NCBI RefSeq assembly: GCF_000429085.1
Contig: NZ_AUBE01000001.1
Coordinates: forward strand, 434,001-498,000
DNA length: 64,000 nt
DNA from: Streptomyces flavidovirens DSM 40150
Lineage (GTDB): Bacteria; Actinomycetota; Actinomycetes; Streptomycetales; Streptomycetaceae
Direction of reading: 5' to 3'
In this document: one piece after another, positions 44,212 to 53,021 of the stretch
Layout of the letters: every line of letters begins with the position of its first letter
Numbering within the stretch: position 1 is the first letter of the stretch
Program-made: the position numbers and the translations under genes
The notes under the pieces: generated by a model
The model's input: the letters and a program-made list of their open reading frames with translations, nothing else
What the model was told of the DNA's origin: nothing
The model's database searches: none

Positions 44212-45719
44212 CAGGCGCCCTCCTCCTTGGCGGCGAACGCCTGCCGGTGGAGCGCCAGGGACGGGGCGTAGCGCCCGGTGGGGCAGCACTCGTGCAGGTT
44301 CTTCAGCAGGTCGTACGCCCAGTCCTGGCCGAGCGCGCTGCTCCATTCGACGGGTCCCAGCGGGTAGTTGACCCCGAGACGCATCGCCGTGTCGATGTCC
44401 TCGGGCGACGCGACGCCCCGCGCGACGGCGTCCGCCGCCAGGTCGATCAGCATGGCGACCGTACGAGCGACGATCATGCCGGGAACGTCGGCGATGACGC
44501 TGACGTCCTTGCCGAGCCTCTGGAAGAGGCCGGTGGCCTCGGCGACCGCCCGCGCGGACGTGTCCTCTGAGGCGGACAGGGCGATACGGGTGGCGCCGCG
44601 GTAGTCGAGGGCGAGGTCGAAGTAGACAACGTCCGCGTACTCGACGGAAGTCCGTCCGTCGGCCGGCACGAGCTGCCCTTCGCCCGGCAGCTCGATGTAC
44701 GGTCCGCCCGCCTCGACCCGCTCCACGGCGATGCCCGCCTCCTCCATCATCGCGACGAGGACGCCGGCGTGGCCGAGGTCCCCGACGACAGTGACGGCCG
44801 CGGGGGCCTCCTCGGGCCCGGCGGTCCGGGGGGCGGGCTTCGCCGCCTCTTCGGCGCCGTACGGGAACCATCCGTGGCCCGACTTGCGGCCGAGGCGGCC
44901 CGACTCGACGAGGCGGCGCTGGGCGAGGGAAGGGACGAATTTGGGACTGTGGAAGAACGACTCCCAGACGGACCGGGTGACGGCTTCATTGACGTCCTGT
45001 CCGATCAGGTCCGTCAGCTCGAAGGGGCCCATGGCGAAGCCGCCCGACTCCCGCAGTACGGCGTCGATGGTGGCCGGGTCCGCGCCCTGCTCCTCGTACA
45101 CCGCGAAGGCCTCGGCGTAGAACGGGCGGGCGATGCGGTTGACGATGAAACCGGGGGTGTCCGCGCAGCGGACCGGGGTCTTGCCCCAGGCGGTCGCCGT
45201 CGCCCACGCGCGCGTGGCGCTCGTCTCGTCGGTCGCGAAGCCGCTGACGATCTCGACGAGGGGAAGGAGCGGCGCGGGGTTGAAGAAGTGCATCCCCACG
45301 AAGCGGCCGGGGTTCTTCAGGGGGCCCGCGATGGCCGTGACGGAGAGGGAGGAGGTGTTGGTGGCGAGGAGGCAGTCGTCAGTGACGATCGCTTCGAGCG
45401 CCGTGAAGAGCTGCTGCTTGACCGGCAGGTGCTCGACGATCGCCTCGACGACGATGGCGGCGTCGGCGAGCTCGGTGAGGTCGTCGGCGGTGTGCAGCCG
45501 GGCGCGGGCGCTGTCCGCGTCCCGCCGGTCGAGCCTGCCCTTCTCGACGAGCCGCTCCAGGCGGGCGCCGACGGCCTCGGCGGCCTCCCGTGCGCGTCCG
45601 GGGCCCGCGTCGTAGAGACGCACCGGGTGACCGGCCACGAGGGCGACCTGGGCGATGCCCTGACCCATGGTGCCGGTGCCGACGACGGCGACGGTGCGGG
45701 CTCGATCGATAGCTGTCAT
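44211..45719 (-). CDS. paaH: 3-hydroxyacyl-CoA dehydrogenase (PaaH-like)
   Basis: 502 residues from ATG 45719 (MTAIDRARTVAVVGTGTMGQG) after GGAGG. A longer reading to 45749 is rejected. Rossmann NAD site GTGTMGQG, catalytic His region GMHFFNPAPLLPLVEIV, and two C-terminal 3HCDH domains (NRIARPFYAEAFAVYEE; LGVNYPLGPVEWS). The long two-domain form is that of PaaH, which oxidises 3-hydroxyadipyl-CoA in phenylacetate breakdown. Divergent from paaN with operator B between, and coupled to paaR. Confidence 0.9.
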   Translation of the reverse strand: MTAIDRARTVAVVGTGTMGQGIAQVALVAGHPVRLYDAGPGRAREAAEAVGARLERLVEKGRLDRRDADSARARLHTADDLTELADAAIVVEAIVEHLPVKQQLFTALEAIVTDDCLLATNTSSLSVTAIAGPLKNPGRFVGMHFFNPAPLLPLVEIVSGFATDETSATRAWATATAWGKTPVRCADTPGFIVNRIARPFYAEAFAVYEEQGADPATIDAVLRESGGFAMGPFELTDLIGQDVNEAVTRSVWESFFHSPKFVPSLAQRRLVESGRLGRKSGHGWFPYGAEEAAKPAPRTAGPEEAPAAVTVVGDLGHAGVLVAMMEEAGIAVERVEAGGPYIELPGEGQLVPADGRTSVEYADVVYFDLALDYRGATRIALSASEDTSARAVAEATGLFQRLGKDVSVIADVPGMIVARTVAMLIDLAADAVARGVASPEDIDTAMRLGVNYPLGPVEWSSALGQDWAYDLLKNLHECCPTGRYAPSLALHRQAFAAKEEGA

Positions 45720-45741
45720 GACCCCGATCCTCCCGTATGAG

Positions 45742-45750
45742 TTATCCACA
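45742..45750 (+). promoter_or_regulatory. TTATCCACA box upstream of operator B
   Basis: TTATCCACAGG, DnaA-box-like, 25 bp upstream of operator B in the direction of paaN. Confidence 0.5.
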
Positions 45751-45775
45751 GGTTTTACCGGGCCCTCTTGTCCCG

Positions 45776-45789
45776 ACCGATCGTTCGGT
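45776..45789. promoter_or_regulatory. PaaR-type operator B (paaH-paaR / paaN)
   Basis: ACCGATCGTTCGGT, fully matching ACCGNNCGNNCGGT. It fills the spacer between TTGTCC (45768-45773) and TACTGT (45790-45795), 55 bp before the paaN GTG. It is also 57 bp upstream of the divergent 3-hydroxyacyl-CoA dehydrogenase start, so it can control both, including paaR itself. Confidence 0.85.
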
Positions 45790-45844
45790 TACTGTATCTC
45801 GTGTCCGCCTGTCCCTGCCCAGCTCGACGAGGAGTTGGTCCGCC

Positions 45845-47536
45845 GTGGCCGCCGAACTCACCACTTCCAAGCTGTCCGAGAAGCACCGGACGACGCTCGA
45901 CCAGGCGCTCGACGCGATCCGCACGCGGGCGTACTGGTCCCCGCACCCCGAGCACCCGAAGGCGTACGGCGAGAACGGCAGCCTGAGCGCCGCCGACGGC
46001 CTCGCGGCCTTCCAGGCCCTGCACGGCACCCGCTTCGAGCTCGACCAGCCCGGCACAGACGGCTGGACGGGCGCCGAGGTGTCGCCGTACGGGCCGGAAC
46101 TGGGCATCGAGTACCCGCACGCCGACATCGACGTGCTGCTGCCGGCGATGCGCGCGGGCATGGGCGCCTGGCGCGAGGCCGGCCCCGAGAACCGCGCCCT
46201 GATCTGCCTCGAAATCCTGTCGCGCATCAGCGCCCGTACGCACGAATTCGCGCACGCGGTCATGCACACCAGCGGCCAGGCCTTCATGATGGCGTTCCAG
46301 GCGGGCGGCCCGCACGCGCAGGACCGCGGCCTGGAGGCCGTGGCGTACGCGTACGCCGAGCAGGTCCGCACCCCCGGCGTGGCCGAGTGGTCCAAGCCGC
46401 AGGGCAAACGCGACCCGCTCAACCTGAGCAAGTCCTTCACCGCGGTCCCGCGCGGCATCGCGCTGCTGATCGGCTGCAACACCTTCCCCACCTGGAACGG
46501 CTATCCGGGCCTCTTCGCCTCCCTGGCCACCGGAAACCCGGTCCTGGTCAAGCCGCACCCCCGAGCGGTCCTCCCGCTGGCCCTCACCGTCCGGATCGCC
46601 CGCGAGGTCCTCACCGAAGCCGGCTTCGACCCGAACCTGGTGGCCCTCGCCGCCGAGGCCCCCGGCGAAGGCATCGCGAAGACCCTCGCCACCCGCCCCG
46701 AAATCCGGATCATCGACTACACGGGGTCCACCTCGTTCGGCGAGTGGCTGGAGACCAACGCCCGCCAGGCGCAGGTCTACACGGAGAAGGCCGGCGTCAA
46801 CACGGTCGTCATCGACTCCACGGACGACTACAAGGGAATGCTGTCCAACCTGGCGTTCTCCCTCTCCCTCTACAGCGGCCAGATGTGCACCACACCGCAG
46901 AACCTCCTGATCCCCAGGGACGGCATCAGGACGGACGCGGGCGTGAAGACCTACGACGAGGTGGTGTCCGACCTCGCGGCCTCCGTCGCCGGCCTGCTGG
47001 GCGACGACGCCCGCGCGAACGCGCTGCTGGGCACACTGGTCAATCCCGACGTGAAGGCCCGCCTCGAAGCGGCGGCGGGACTGGGCGAAGTCGCACTGCC
47101 CTCACGGGAGATCACCAACCCGGACTTCCCCCAGGCAGTGGTCCGTACGCCGGTCATGGTCAAGCTCGACGGCGCCAAGCCGGACGCGGAAGCGGCGTAC
47201 ATGTCCGAGTGCTTCGGCCCGGTCTCCTTCGCGGTCGCCGTCGACTCCACCGAGGACGGCCTGGAACTGCTGCGCCGTACGGTGCGGGAAAAGGGCGCGA
47301 TGACGGTGGGCGCGTACACGACCTCGCAGGTGACGGAGGCCGCCATCGAGGAGGTCTGCCTGGAGGAGTCGGCGCAGCTTTCGCTGAACCTGACGGGCGG
47401 GGTCTACGTCAACCAGACCGCGGCCTTCTCGGACTTCCACGGCTCGGGCGGCAACCCGGCGGCCAACGCCGCCCTGTGCGACGCGGCCTTCGTGGCCAAC
47501 CGCTTCCGGGTGGTGGAGGTCCGCAGGCAGGCGTAA
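45845..47536 (+). CDS. paaN: phenylacetate degradation protein PaaN (aldehyde dehydrogenase family)
   Basis: 563 residues from GTG 45845, 10 bases after AGGAG. The upstream ATG at 45737 would place operator B inside the gene. ALDH superfamily: NAD-site region GSTSFGEWLE, catalytic Cys in YSGQMCTTPQNLLIP, Glu in AGVNTVVIDS region. This is the stand-alone ALDH form without the C-terminal MaoC hydratase half of E. coli PaaZ, typical of actinobacterial PaaN. It should oxidise the ring-opened semialdehyde-CoA. The hydratase partner is not in the window. Confidence 0.92.
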   Translation: MAAELTTSKLSEKHRTTLDQALDAIRTRAYWSPHPEHPKAYGENGSLSAADGLAAFQALHGTRFELDQPGTDGWTGAEVSPYGPELGIEYPHADIDVLLPAMRAGMGAWREAGPENRALICLEILSRISARTHEFAHAVMHTSGQAFMMAFQAGGPHAQDRGLEAVAYAYAEQVRTPGVAEWSKPQGKRDPLNLSKSFTAVPRGIALLIGCNTFPTWNGYPGLFASLATGNPVLVKPHPRAVLPLALTVRIAREVLTEAGFDPNLVALAAEAPGEGIAKTLATRPEIRIIDYTGSTSFGEWLETNARQAQVYTEKAGVNTVVIDSTDDYKGMLSNLAFSLSLYSGQMCTTPQNLLIPRDGIRTDAGVKTYDEVVSDLAASVAGLLGDDARANALLGTLVNPDVKARLEAAAGLGEVALPSREITNPDFPQAVVRTPVMVKLDGAKPDAEAAYMSECFGPVSFAVAVDSTEDGLELLRRTVREKGAMTVGAYTTSQVTEAAIEEVCLEESAQLSLNLTGGVYVNQTAAFSDFHGSGGNPAANAALCDAAFVANRFRVVEVRRQA

Positions 47537-47560
47537 CCGGCCGGCTTTCCGCCGTCCCAC

Positions 47561-47598
47561 GCCCGCCGTCGTCCGCTTACACAGGGGCGACGGCGGGC
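47561..47598. terminator. hairpin between convergent paaN and methyltransferase
   Basis: GCCCGCCGTCG (47561-47571) pairs exactly with CGACGGCGGGC (47588-47598). The right arm overlaps the last codons of the convergent gene and the loop contains its stop. Probable bidirectional terminator. Confidence 0.6.
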
Positions 47599-48344
47599 GG
47601 CCCGCCCCAGTGGAACAGCGTCATGGCCACACTGGTCGCCAGGTTGTAGCTGGACACCTGCGGTCTCATGGGAAGAGCCACCAGTCTGGTCGCCCGGCTG
47701 CGCAACTCCGGTGAGATCCCGTGCCGCTCGGAGCCGAACGCTATGAGCGCGTCGTCGGGGACCTCGACGGACCGGATGTCCTCGCCCTCCGGGTCCAGTA
47801 CGTACAGCGGGCCCGGCGGCAGCTCGTCGAGGCTCCGGCGCTCGACAGCCGTGGCGTAGTGGAGCCCGGCTCCGGCACGCACGACGTTGGGGTGCCACGG
47901 GTCCATGTCGCCGGTCGTGACGACGCCCGTGGCGCCGAAACCGGCAGCCAGCCGGACGACCGCTCCGACGTTGCCGAGATTGCGGGGGTTGTCCAGCACG
48001 ACGATCGGGGCAAGCCGGGGCAGCCGGGAGAGCGCTTGCGCGTTCGCTCCGGCGTCGCGCCGGACCGCCAGTGCGGCGACCGCCGTCGTGTGAACCCGCG
48101 GAACCAGCTCACGCAAGGCGCGCGCCGGGATTTCGACAACGGACTCAGCGAGCACACCCGACAGGTCGTCGGCCAGCTCCCGCGCGAGCGCCAGCACGGC
48201 CTGCCGGTCGCTCGCGACCGTCAGGCGCACCTCCGCGCCGAAGCGGAGCGCGTGCTTCAGGGCATGGAAACCGTCGAGCAGAACGGCGTTCGGCTCTGCC
48301 TCACGCCACTGCCGCACCACAGCCCCGGCCACGTCCTCAGTCAT
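47577..48344 (-). CDS. TrmH/SpoU family RNA 2'-O-methyltransferase
   Basis: 255 residues. SPOUT fold C-terminal domain (about 110-250) with motif 1 DNPRNLGNVGAVVR, motif 2 IAFGSERHGIS and motif 3 LPMRPQVSSYNLATSVAMTLF that form the knotted SAM site. An N-terminal substrate-binding region (about 1-95) resembles the 23S rRNA-type members. Methylates a ribose in rRNA or tRNA; the target is not deducible. Unrelated by function to the paa genes flanking it. Confidence 0.9.
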   Translation of the reverse strand: MTEDVAGAVVRQWREAEPNAVLLDGFHALKHALRFGAEVRLTVASDRQAVLALARELADDLSGVLAESVVEIPARALRELVPRVHTTAVAALAVRRDAGANAQALSRLPRLAPIVVLDNPRNLGNVGAVVRLAAGFGATGVVTTGDMDPWHPNVVRAGAGLHYATAVERRSLDELPPGPLYVLDPEGEDIRSVEVPDDALIAFGSERHGISPELRSRATRLVALPMRPQVSSYNLATSVAMTLFHWGGPPAVAPV

Positions 48345-48390
48345 GGACTCAGCCTACGGGGAGCCCGTGACCAGGCCGGACGCCTCGTCT

Positions 48391-49605
48391 TCACTCGACG
48401 AGCGTACGGACCTGCTCCTGCTGCCGGGGTTGCTTGCGCGGCGCCGCATCCGCATCCGCATCCGCATCATGCTTGCGCCCCAGCACCCGGGCCCGTCCCC
48501 GCGCCGCCCACCGGCCGACGCGCCGCAGAAAGCCGGTCGGCAGGAAGACCGCGTCGGCGGCGATCATCGCGAGCGAGAAGAAGGGCAGCCCGAGCAGTAC
48601 AGCGATCGCCGCATGCTCGGCGATCATGACCGCGAGCAGAACGTTCTTGACCCGCCGGTTGAAGAGCGTGAAGGGGAAGGCGACCTGCACGGCCACCGTC
48701 CCGTACGTCAGCAGCATCACGATCACGCCGCTGGAGGCAAGCAGCCCGGAAAGCCCCGGCCAGGGCGAGAAGTAGTCCAGGTGCAGCGGGTAGTAGAGCG
48801 CGGTGCCGTCCTGCCAGCGCGAACCCTGGATCTTGTACCAGCCGGCGGTGGCGTAGACGAGACAGACCTCCGCCATGATCACGAAGAGACCGGCGTTGTG
48901 GAGGAGGTTGGCGATGACGTCGAGGAGAACGCGCGGATGCCCGGGCGCGTAGCGGCCGGCCGCCCACCACAGGGCGTGTACGACCAGCAGACCCCAGAAG
49001 ATCAGCAGCCAGCCCCCGCTGAGCTCACCCGTGAACGTCAGCGCGGCGAGGCACGCGCCCAGCGCGCCCCACAGGACGGGCCCCACCCGGTCCGGGCGAC
49101 GGGCACCGCGCCGCGCGTCCAGCGACCACACCTGCCCGCACCGCGTCAGCACCAGGTAGATCGCCATGAGGTGGATGACGTTGTCGCCGCCGTCGCCCAT
49201 GAAGATGCTGCGGTTCTGCAGCGACAGCACGCCGATCATGAAGAGGACGGACATGGTCCGCGTACGCCAGCCCAGCATCAGCAACGCCGCCGACACGATC
49301 GCGAGCCCGTAGACGACCTCGAACCAGACCGTGCTCTGCGACCACATCAGCGCGGTGAAAGCGTGATTGTTCGCTATCAGCTTCTGGGCCATGTCCCAGC
49401 TCCACGGCCCGTCCGGCCCGTACAGCTCACGGCGGTGCGGATATTCGCAGAGCAGGAAGAGCAGCCAGGTCAGCGAGAACCCGATCCGCACGACGGCGCT
49501 CTGGTACGGCCCGAGGGCGGTGGAGGTGACGCGCTGAACGGCGCGCGCGAGCTTACGGGCGCCAGCGGCCCCGGGCGCGACAGGAGTACGGACGGAGGAG
49601 TTCAC
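48391..49605 (-). CDS. HTTM-domain membrane protein (vitamin K-dependent carboxylase-like)
   Basis: 404 residues from GTG 49605, overlapping the stop of the DUF5819 gene by four bases. Four or more membrane helices in an HTTM arrangement: RIGFSLTWLLFLLCEYPHRR, VYGLAIVSAALLMLGWRTR, GDGGDNVIHLMAIYLVLTRC, YATAGWYKIQGSRWQDGTALYYPLHLDYF (read in parts). These carry the conserved Arg, Trp and HLD motif of the family. The family is related to gamma-glutamyl carboxylase, but most bacterial members lack a known reaction. The tail has a DADADADA run encoded by CATCCG repeats. It pairs with DUF5819. Confidence 0.88.
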   Translation of the reverse strand: MNSSVRTPVAPGAAGARKLARAVQRVTSTALGPYQSAVVRIGFSLTWLLFLLCEYPHRRELYGPDGPWSWDMAQKLIANNHAFTALMWSQSTVWFEVVYGLAIVSAALLMLGWRTRTMSVLFMIGVLSLQNRSIFMGDGGDNVIHLMAIYLVLTRCGQVWSLDARRGARRPDRVGPVLWGALGACLAALTFTGELSGGWLLIFWGLLVVHALWWAAGRYAPGHPRVLLDVIANLLHNAGLFVIMAEVCLVYATAGWYKIQGSRWQDGTALYYPLHLDYFSPWPGLSGLLASSGVIVMLLTYGTVAVQVAFPFTLFNRRVKNVLLAVMIAEHAAIAVLLGLPFFSLAMIAADAVFLPTGFLRRVGRWAARGRARVLGRKHDADADADAAPRKQPRQQEQVRTLVE

Positions 49606-50378
49606 CGGGCCGCCTCCGACGCGCGCCGCGCACCCTCCGGCAGGTCCGCATCGGTCACCGGCCACCACGGAAGCACCCGATGGGCGGGCCGGGTGTTCGT
49701 CTTCTCCTCGCTCCACGACGGCGCCTTCACCCACAACGTCTGCGACCTGACCTGTATCCGCTCGACCTCGCCACCCAGGTCCTGCCGGGCGAGCCGCAGC
49801 ATGACGGTGCGGCGGACGTAACGCTCGGAGAGGACGCCGCGCATACCGTTCGGCTTGTTCGCGTTGTCGTGCGAGGCGGTGTAGAAGTCCCAGGCGCGCC
49901 GCAGCGCGTTCTGGACGGTGTGGCTCGGCAGCAGATTGCCGCGGATCGCCTCGCCGTCCTGGGCGGAGAGGTCGATCCAGTCGGTGGTCTTCCACTGCCC
50001 GTCGGCCGTTCGGACCTGCGCCCGCACCTGTACGGCGATGTTCTGCTGGAGCGGATTGGGAGCGAAGAGCTTCCAGTTCTGCTCGAATTCCGGGTAGACC
50101 CAGTCGTCGATCGCCTCGCCGTTCTGCTTGGTGAGGGTGTTGGACGGTGCGACGTGCAGGAAGGCCATCCCGATGTGCACGCAGGCGATGACGCCGGCGA
50201 CGGCGAGCGCCAGGGCTGCCACTGCCTGGTACGGCAGAGACAGAGCCGCGATACCGCCACCGCCACCGGATATGCCTGGGGCGCGAGGGGCGTCCGGGGC
50301 CTCCGGGGCCTCTGTGCCAGCCGGAGCTGAAGCCCCTTCCCGCCCGGCGGTCACGCCCCTGTCGTCGTACGAATCCAT
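49602..50378 (-). CDS. DUF5819 family membrane-anchored protein
   Basis: 258 residues. A disordered Ala/Pro/Glu N-terminus (about 1-45), one transmembrane helix (about 48-75, [27 protein letters not shown]) and a conserved extracytoplasmic domain. Its hallmark is [16 protein letters not shown], shared with the DUF5819 family, followed by [11 protein letters not shown] and [12 protein letters not shown]. Translationally coupled upstream of the HTTM protein, a pairing that looks like a functional complex. It is divergent from paaA across a 150-bp region that carries operator C and a TTATCCACA box. Function unknown. Confidence 0.85.
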   Translation of the reverse strand: MDSYDDRGVTAGREGASAPAGTEAPEAPDAPRAPGISGGGGGIAALSLPYQAVAALALAVAGVIACVHIGMAFLHVAPSNTLTKQNGEAIDDWVYPEFEQNWKLFAPNPLQQNIAVQVRAQVRTADGQWKTTDWIDLSAQDGEAIRGNLLPSHTVQNALRRAWDFYTASHDNANKPNGMRGVLSERYVRRTVMLRLARQDLGGEVERIQVRSQTLWVKAPSWSEEKTNTRPAHRVLPWWPVTDADLPEGARRASEAAR

Positions 50379-50409
50379 CCCGCCCCGATCACCGTCGGTC
50401 CCCCATCAG

Positions 50410-50418
50410 TTATCCACA
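50410..50418 (+). promoter_or_regulatory. TTATCCACA box upstream of operator C
   Basis: TTATCCACAGG, 45 bp upstream of operator C and directly before a good -35 (TTGACA at 50422-50427). Confidence 0.5.
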
Positions 50419-50463
50419 GGGTTGACACCCTACGGGCCGTCGACTCACCATTGAAGTCATCGA

Positions 50464-50477
50464 ACCGAACGATCGGT
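50464..50477. promoter_or_regulatory. PaaR-type operator C (paaABCDE)
   Basis: ACCGAACGATCGGT, exactly the reverse complement of operator B. It lies 51 bp before the paaA ATG and just downstream of the TTGACA promoter, where binding would block transcription. A further CGGT follows at 50478-50481. Confidence 0.85.
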
Positions 50478-50528
50478 CGGTCGGGACGCCGGCGGGGAAG
50501 AAGCCGGCAGGGACGGCAGGGGGCTCGG

Positions 50529-51514
<986 letters not shown>

Positions 51515-51518
<4 letters not shown>

Positions 51519-51802
51519 CGAACTCCGACTGGCCCCTGTGGGAGGTCTTCGTGCGCTCGCGCCGCGGACTGTCCCACACCCACGCCGGCAGTCTCCACGC
51601 GCCGGACGCGGAAATGGCCCTGCGCAATGCCCGCGACCTCTACACCCGCAGGTCCGAGGGCGTCTCGCTGTGGGTGGTGCCGTCGTCGGCAATCACCGCG
51701 TCCTCGCCCGACGAGAAGGACCCGTTCTTCGAACCGGCCGCCGACAAGCCCTACCGTCACCCGACGTTCTACGAGATCCCGGAAGGGGTGCGGCACCTGT
51801 GA
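51515..51802 (+). CDS. paaB: phenylacetyl-CoA epoxidase subunit PaaB
   Basis: 95 residues ([20 protein letters not shown]). The small PaaB subunit bridges PaaA-PaaC heterodimers. ATG 51515 overlaps the paaA stop (ATGA) and its own stop overlaps paaC (GTGA). Sequence [26 protein letters not shown] is diagnostic. Confidence 0.95.
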
Positions 51803-52530
51803 ACCGAGTACCTGTGACCGCCGCACTCGCACCCGCGGCCCTCGCCCTGGGCGACGACGCGTTGGTGCTCTCGCACCGGCTGGGGGAGTGGGCCGGACAC
51901 GCCCCCGTGCTCGAAGAGGAGGTGGCCCTCGCGAACATCGCGCTGGACCTGCTGGGGCAGGCACGGATCCTGCTCTCCCTCGTCGGTGACGAGGACGAGC
52001 TGGCGTACCTCCGTGAGGAGCGGGCCTTCCGCAACCTCCAGTTGGTCGAGCAGCCGAACGGCGACTTCGCGCAGACCATCGCCCGCCAACTGTACTTCTC
52101 CACCTACCAGGGGCTGCTGTACGGGCAACTGGCGGCCGGGGACGGAGAGTTGGCCCCGCTGGCGGCGAAGGCGGTCAAGGAGGTCGCGTACCACCAGGAC
52201 CACGCCGAGCACTGGACACTGCGCCTCGGCGACGGCACGGCCGAAAGTCACGAGCGGATGCAGCGGGGCTGCGACACGCTGTGGCGGTTCACGGGCGAGA
52301 TGTTCCAGCCCGTCGAGGGAGTCGACGTCGACTGGCAGAAGCTGGAGGCCGGCTGGCGGGAATCGGTCGGCGCCGTGCTGGAGCGGGCGACGCTGACCGT
52401 GCCCGAGGGGCCGCAGAGCGGCGCCTGGTCGGCGGGAGCGGGCCGCCAGGGGCTGCACACCGAACCGTTCGGGCGCATGATCGCCGAGATGCAGCACCTG
52501 CACCGCAGCCACCCGGGGGCGACATGGTGA
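51799..52530 (+). CDS. paaC: phenylacetyl-CoA epoxidase structural subunit PaaC
   Basis: 243 residues from GTG 51799 (GTG 51814 is a possible alternative). Ferritin-like fold paralogous to PaaA but structural: GDDALVLSHRLGEWAGHAP, ANIALDLLGQARILL and EVAYHQDHAEHW are family signatures. It stabilises PaaA. Overlaps paaB and paaD. Confidence 0.95.
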   Translation: MNRVPVTAALAPAALALGDDALVLSHRLGEWAGHAPVLEEEVALANIALDLLGQARILLSLVGDEDELAYLREERAFRNLQLVEQPNGDFAQTIARQLYFSTYQGLLYGQLAAGDGELAPLAAKAVKEVAYHQDHAEHWTLRLGDGTAESHERMQRGCDTLWRFTGEMFQPVEGVDVDWQKLEAGWRESVGAVLERATLTVPEGPQSGAWSAGAGRQGLHTEPFGRMIAEMQHLHRSHPGATW

Positions 52531-53021
52531 CCGAAACGCTTCTGGAGGCCGAGCTGCGCAGGGTCGCGGGCTCGGTCCCCGACCCCGAACTGCCGGTGCT
52601 CACCCTGGAGGAGCTCGGCGTCCTGCGCGCCGTCCACGTCTTCGGGCCCGGCAGGGTCGAGGTCGAGCTGACACCGACGTACACCGGCTGCCCGGCGATC
52701 GAGGTGATGTCCACGGACATCGAGCGTGCGCTGCACGAGCACGGCATACCGGAGGTCTCGGTCCGCACGGTCCTGTCCCCCGCCTGGTCGACGGACGACA
52801 TCAGCGCGGAGGGCCGCCGCAAGCTCGCGGAGTTCGGCATAGCCCCGCCGCGCCCGCAGCCCACCGACGGCGGGCCCGTGCCCCTCACCCTGTCGGTGCG
52901 CTGCCCGCACTGCGGCTCCACGGACACCGAGCTGCTCAGCCGGTTCTCCTCCACCGCGTGCAAGGCGCTGCGCCGCTGCGTTTCCTGCCGCGAACCGTTC
53001 GACCACTTCAAGGAGTTGTAG
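52524..53021 (+). CDS. paaD: phenylacetate degradation protein PaaD (DUF59/MIP18 and zinc ribbon)
   Basis: 165 residues from ATG 52524, overlapping paaC. N-terminal MIP18/DUF59 domain (SVPDPELPVLTLEELGVLRAV; catalytic-type Cys in TYTGCPAIEVM) implicated in Fe-S assembly. C-terminal zinc ribbon with CPHCGSTDTELLS and CVSCREPF. It probably helps mature the Fe-S cluster of PaaE or the di-iron centre. Stop abuts the paaE ATG with no spacer. Confidence 0.95.
   Translation: MVTETLLEAELRRVAGSVPDPELPVLTLEELGVLRAVHVFGPGRVEVELTPTYTGCPAIEVMSTDIERALHEHGIPEVSVRTVLSPAWSTDDISAEGRRKLAEFGIAPPRPQPTDGGPVPLTLSVRCPHCGSTDTELLSRFSSTACKALRRCVSCREPFDHFKEL

Noticed and set aside
45737..45844. ATG 45737 as paaN start
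   Set aside because: It would include the PaaR operator and promoter in the gene. GTG 45845 has a good ribosome site and matches the start of the conserved protein.
43014..50418. Origin of replication suggested by DnaA-box-like sequences
   Set aside because: Only single boxes several kb apart, no box cluster, no dnaA/dnaN. A promoter role is more plausible.
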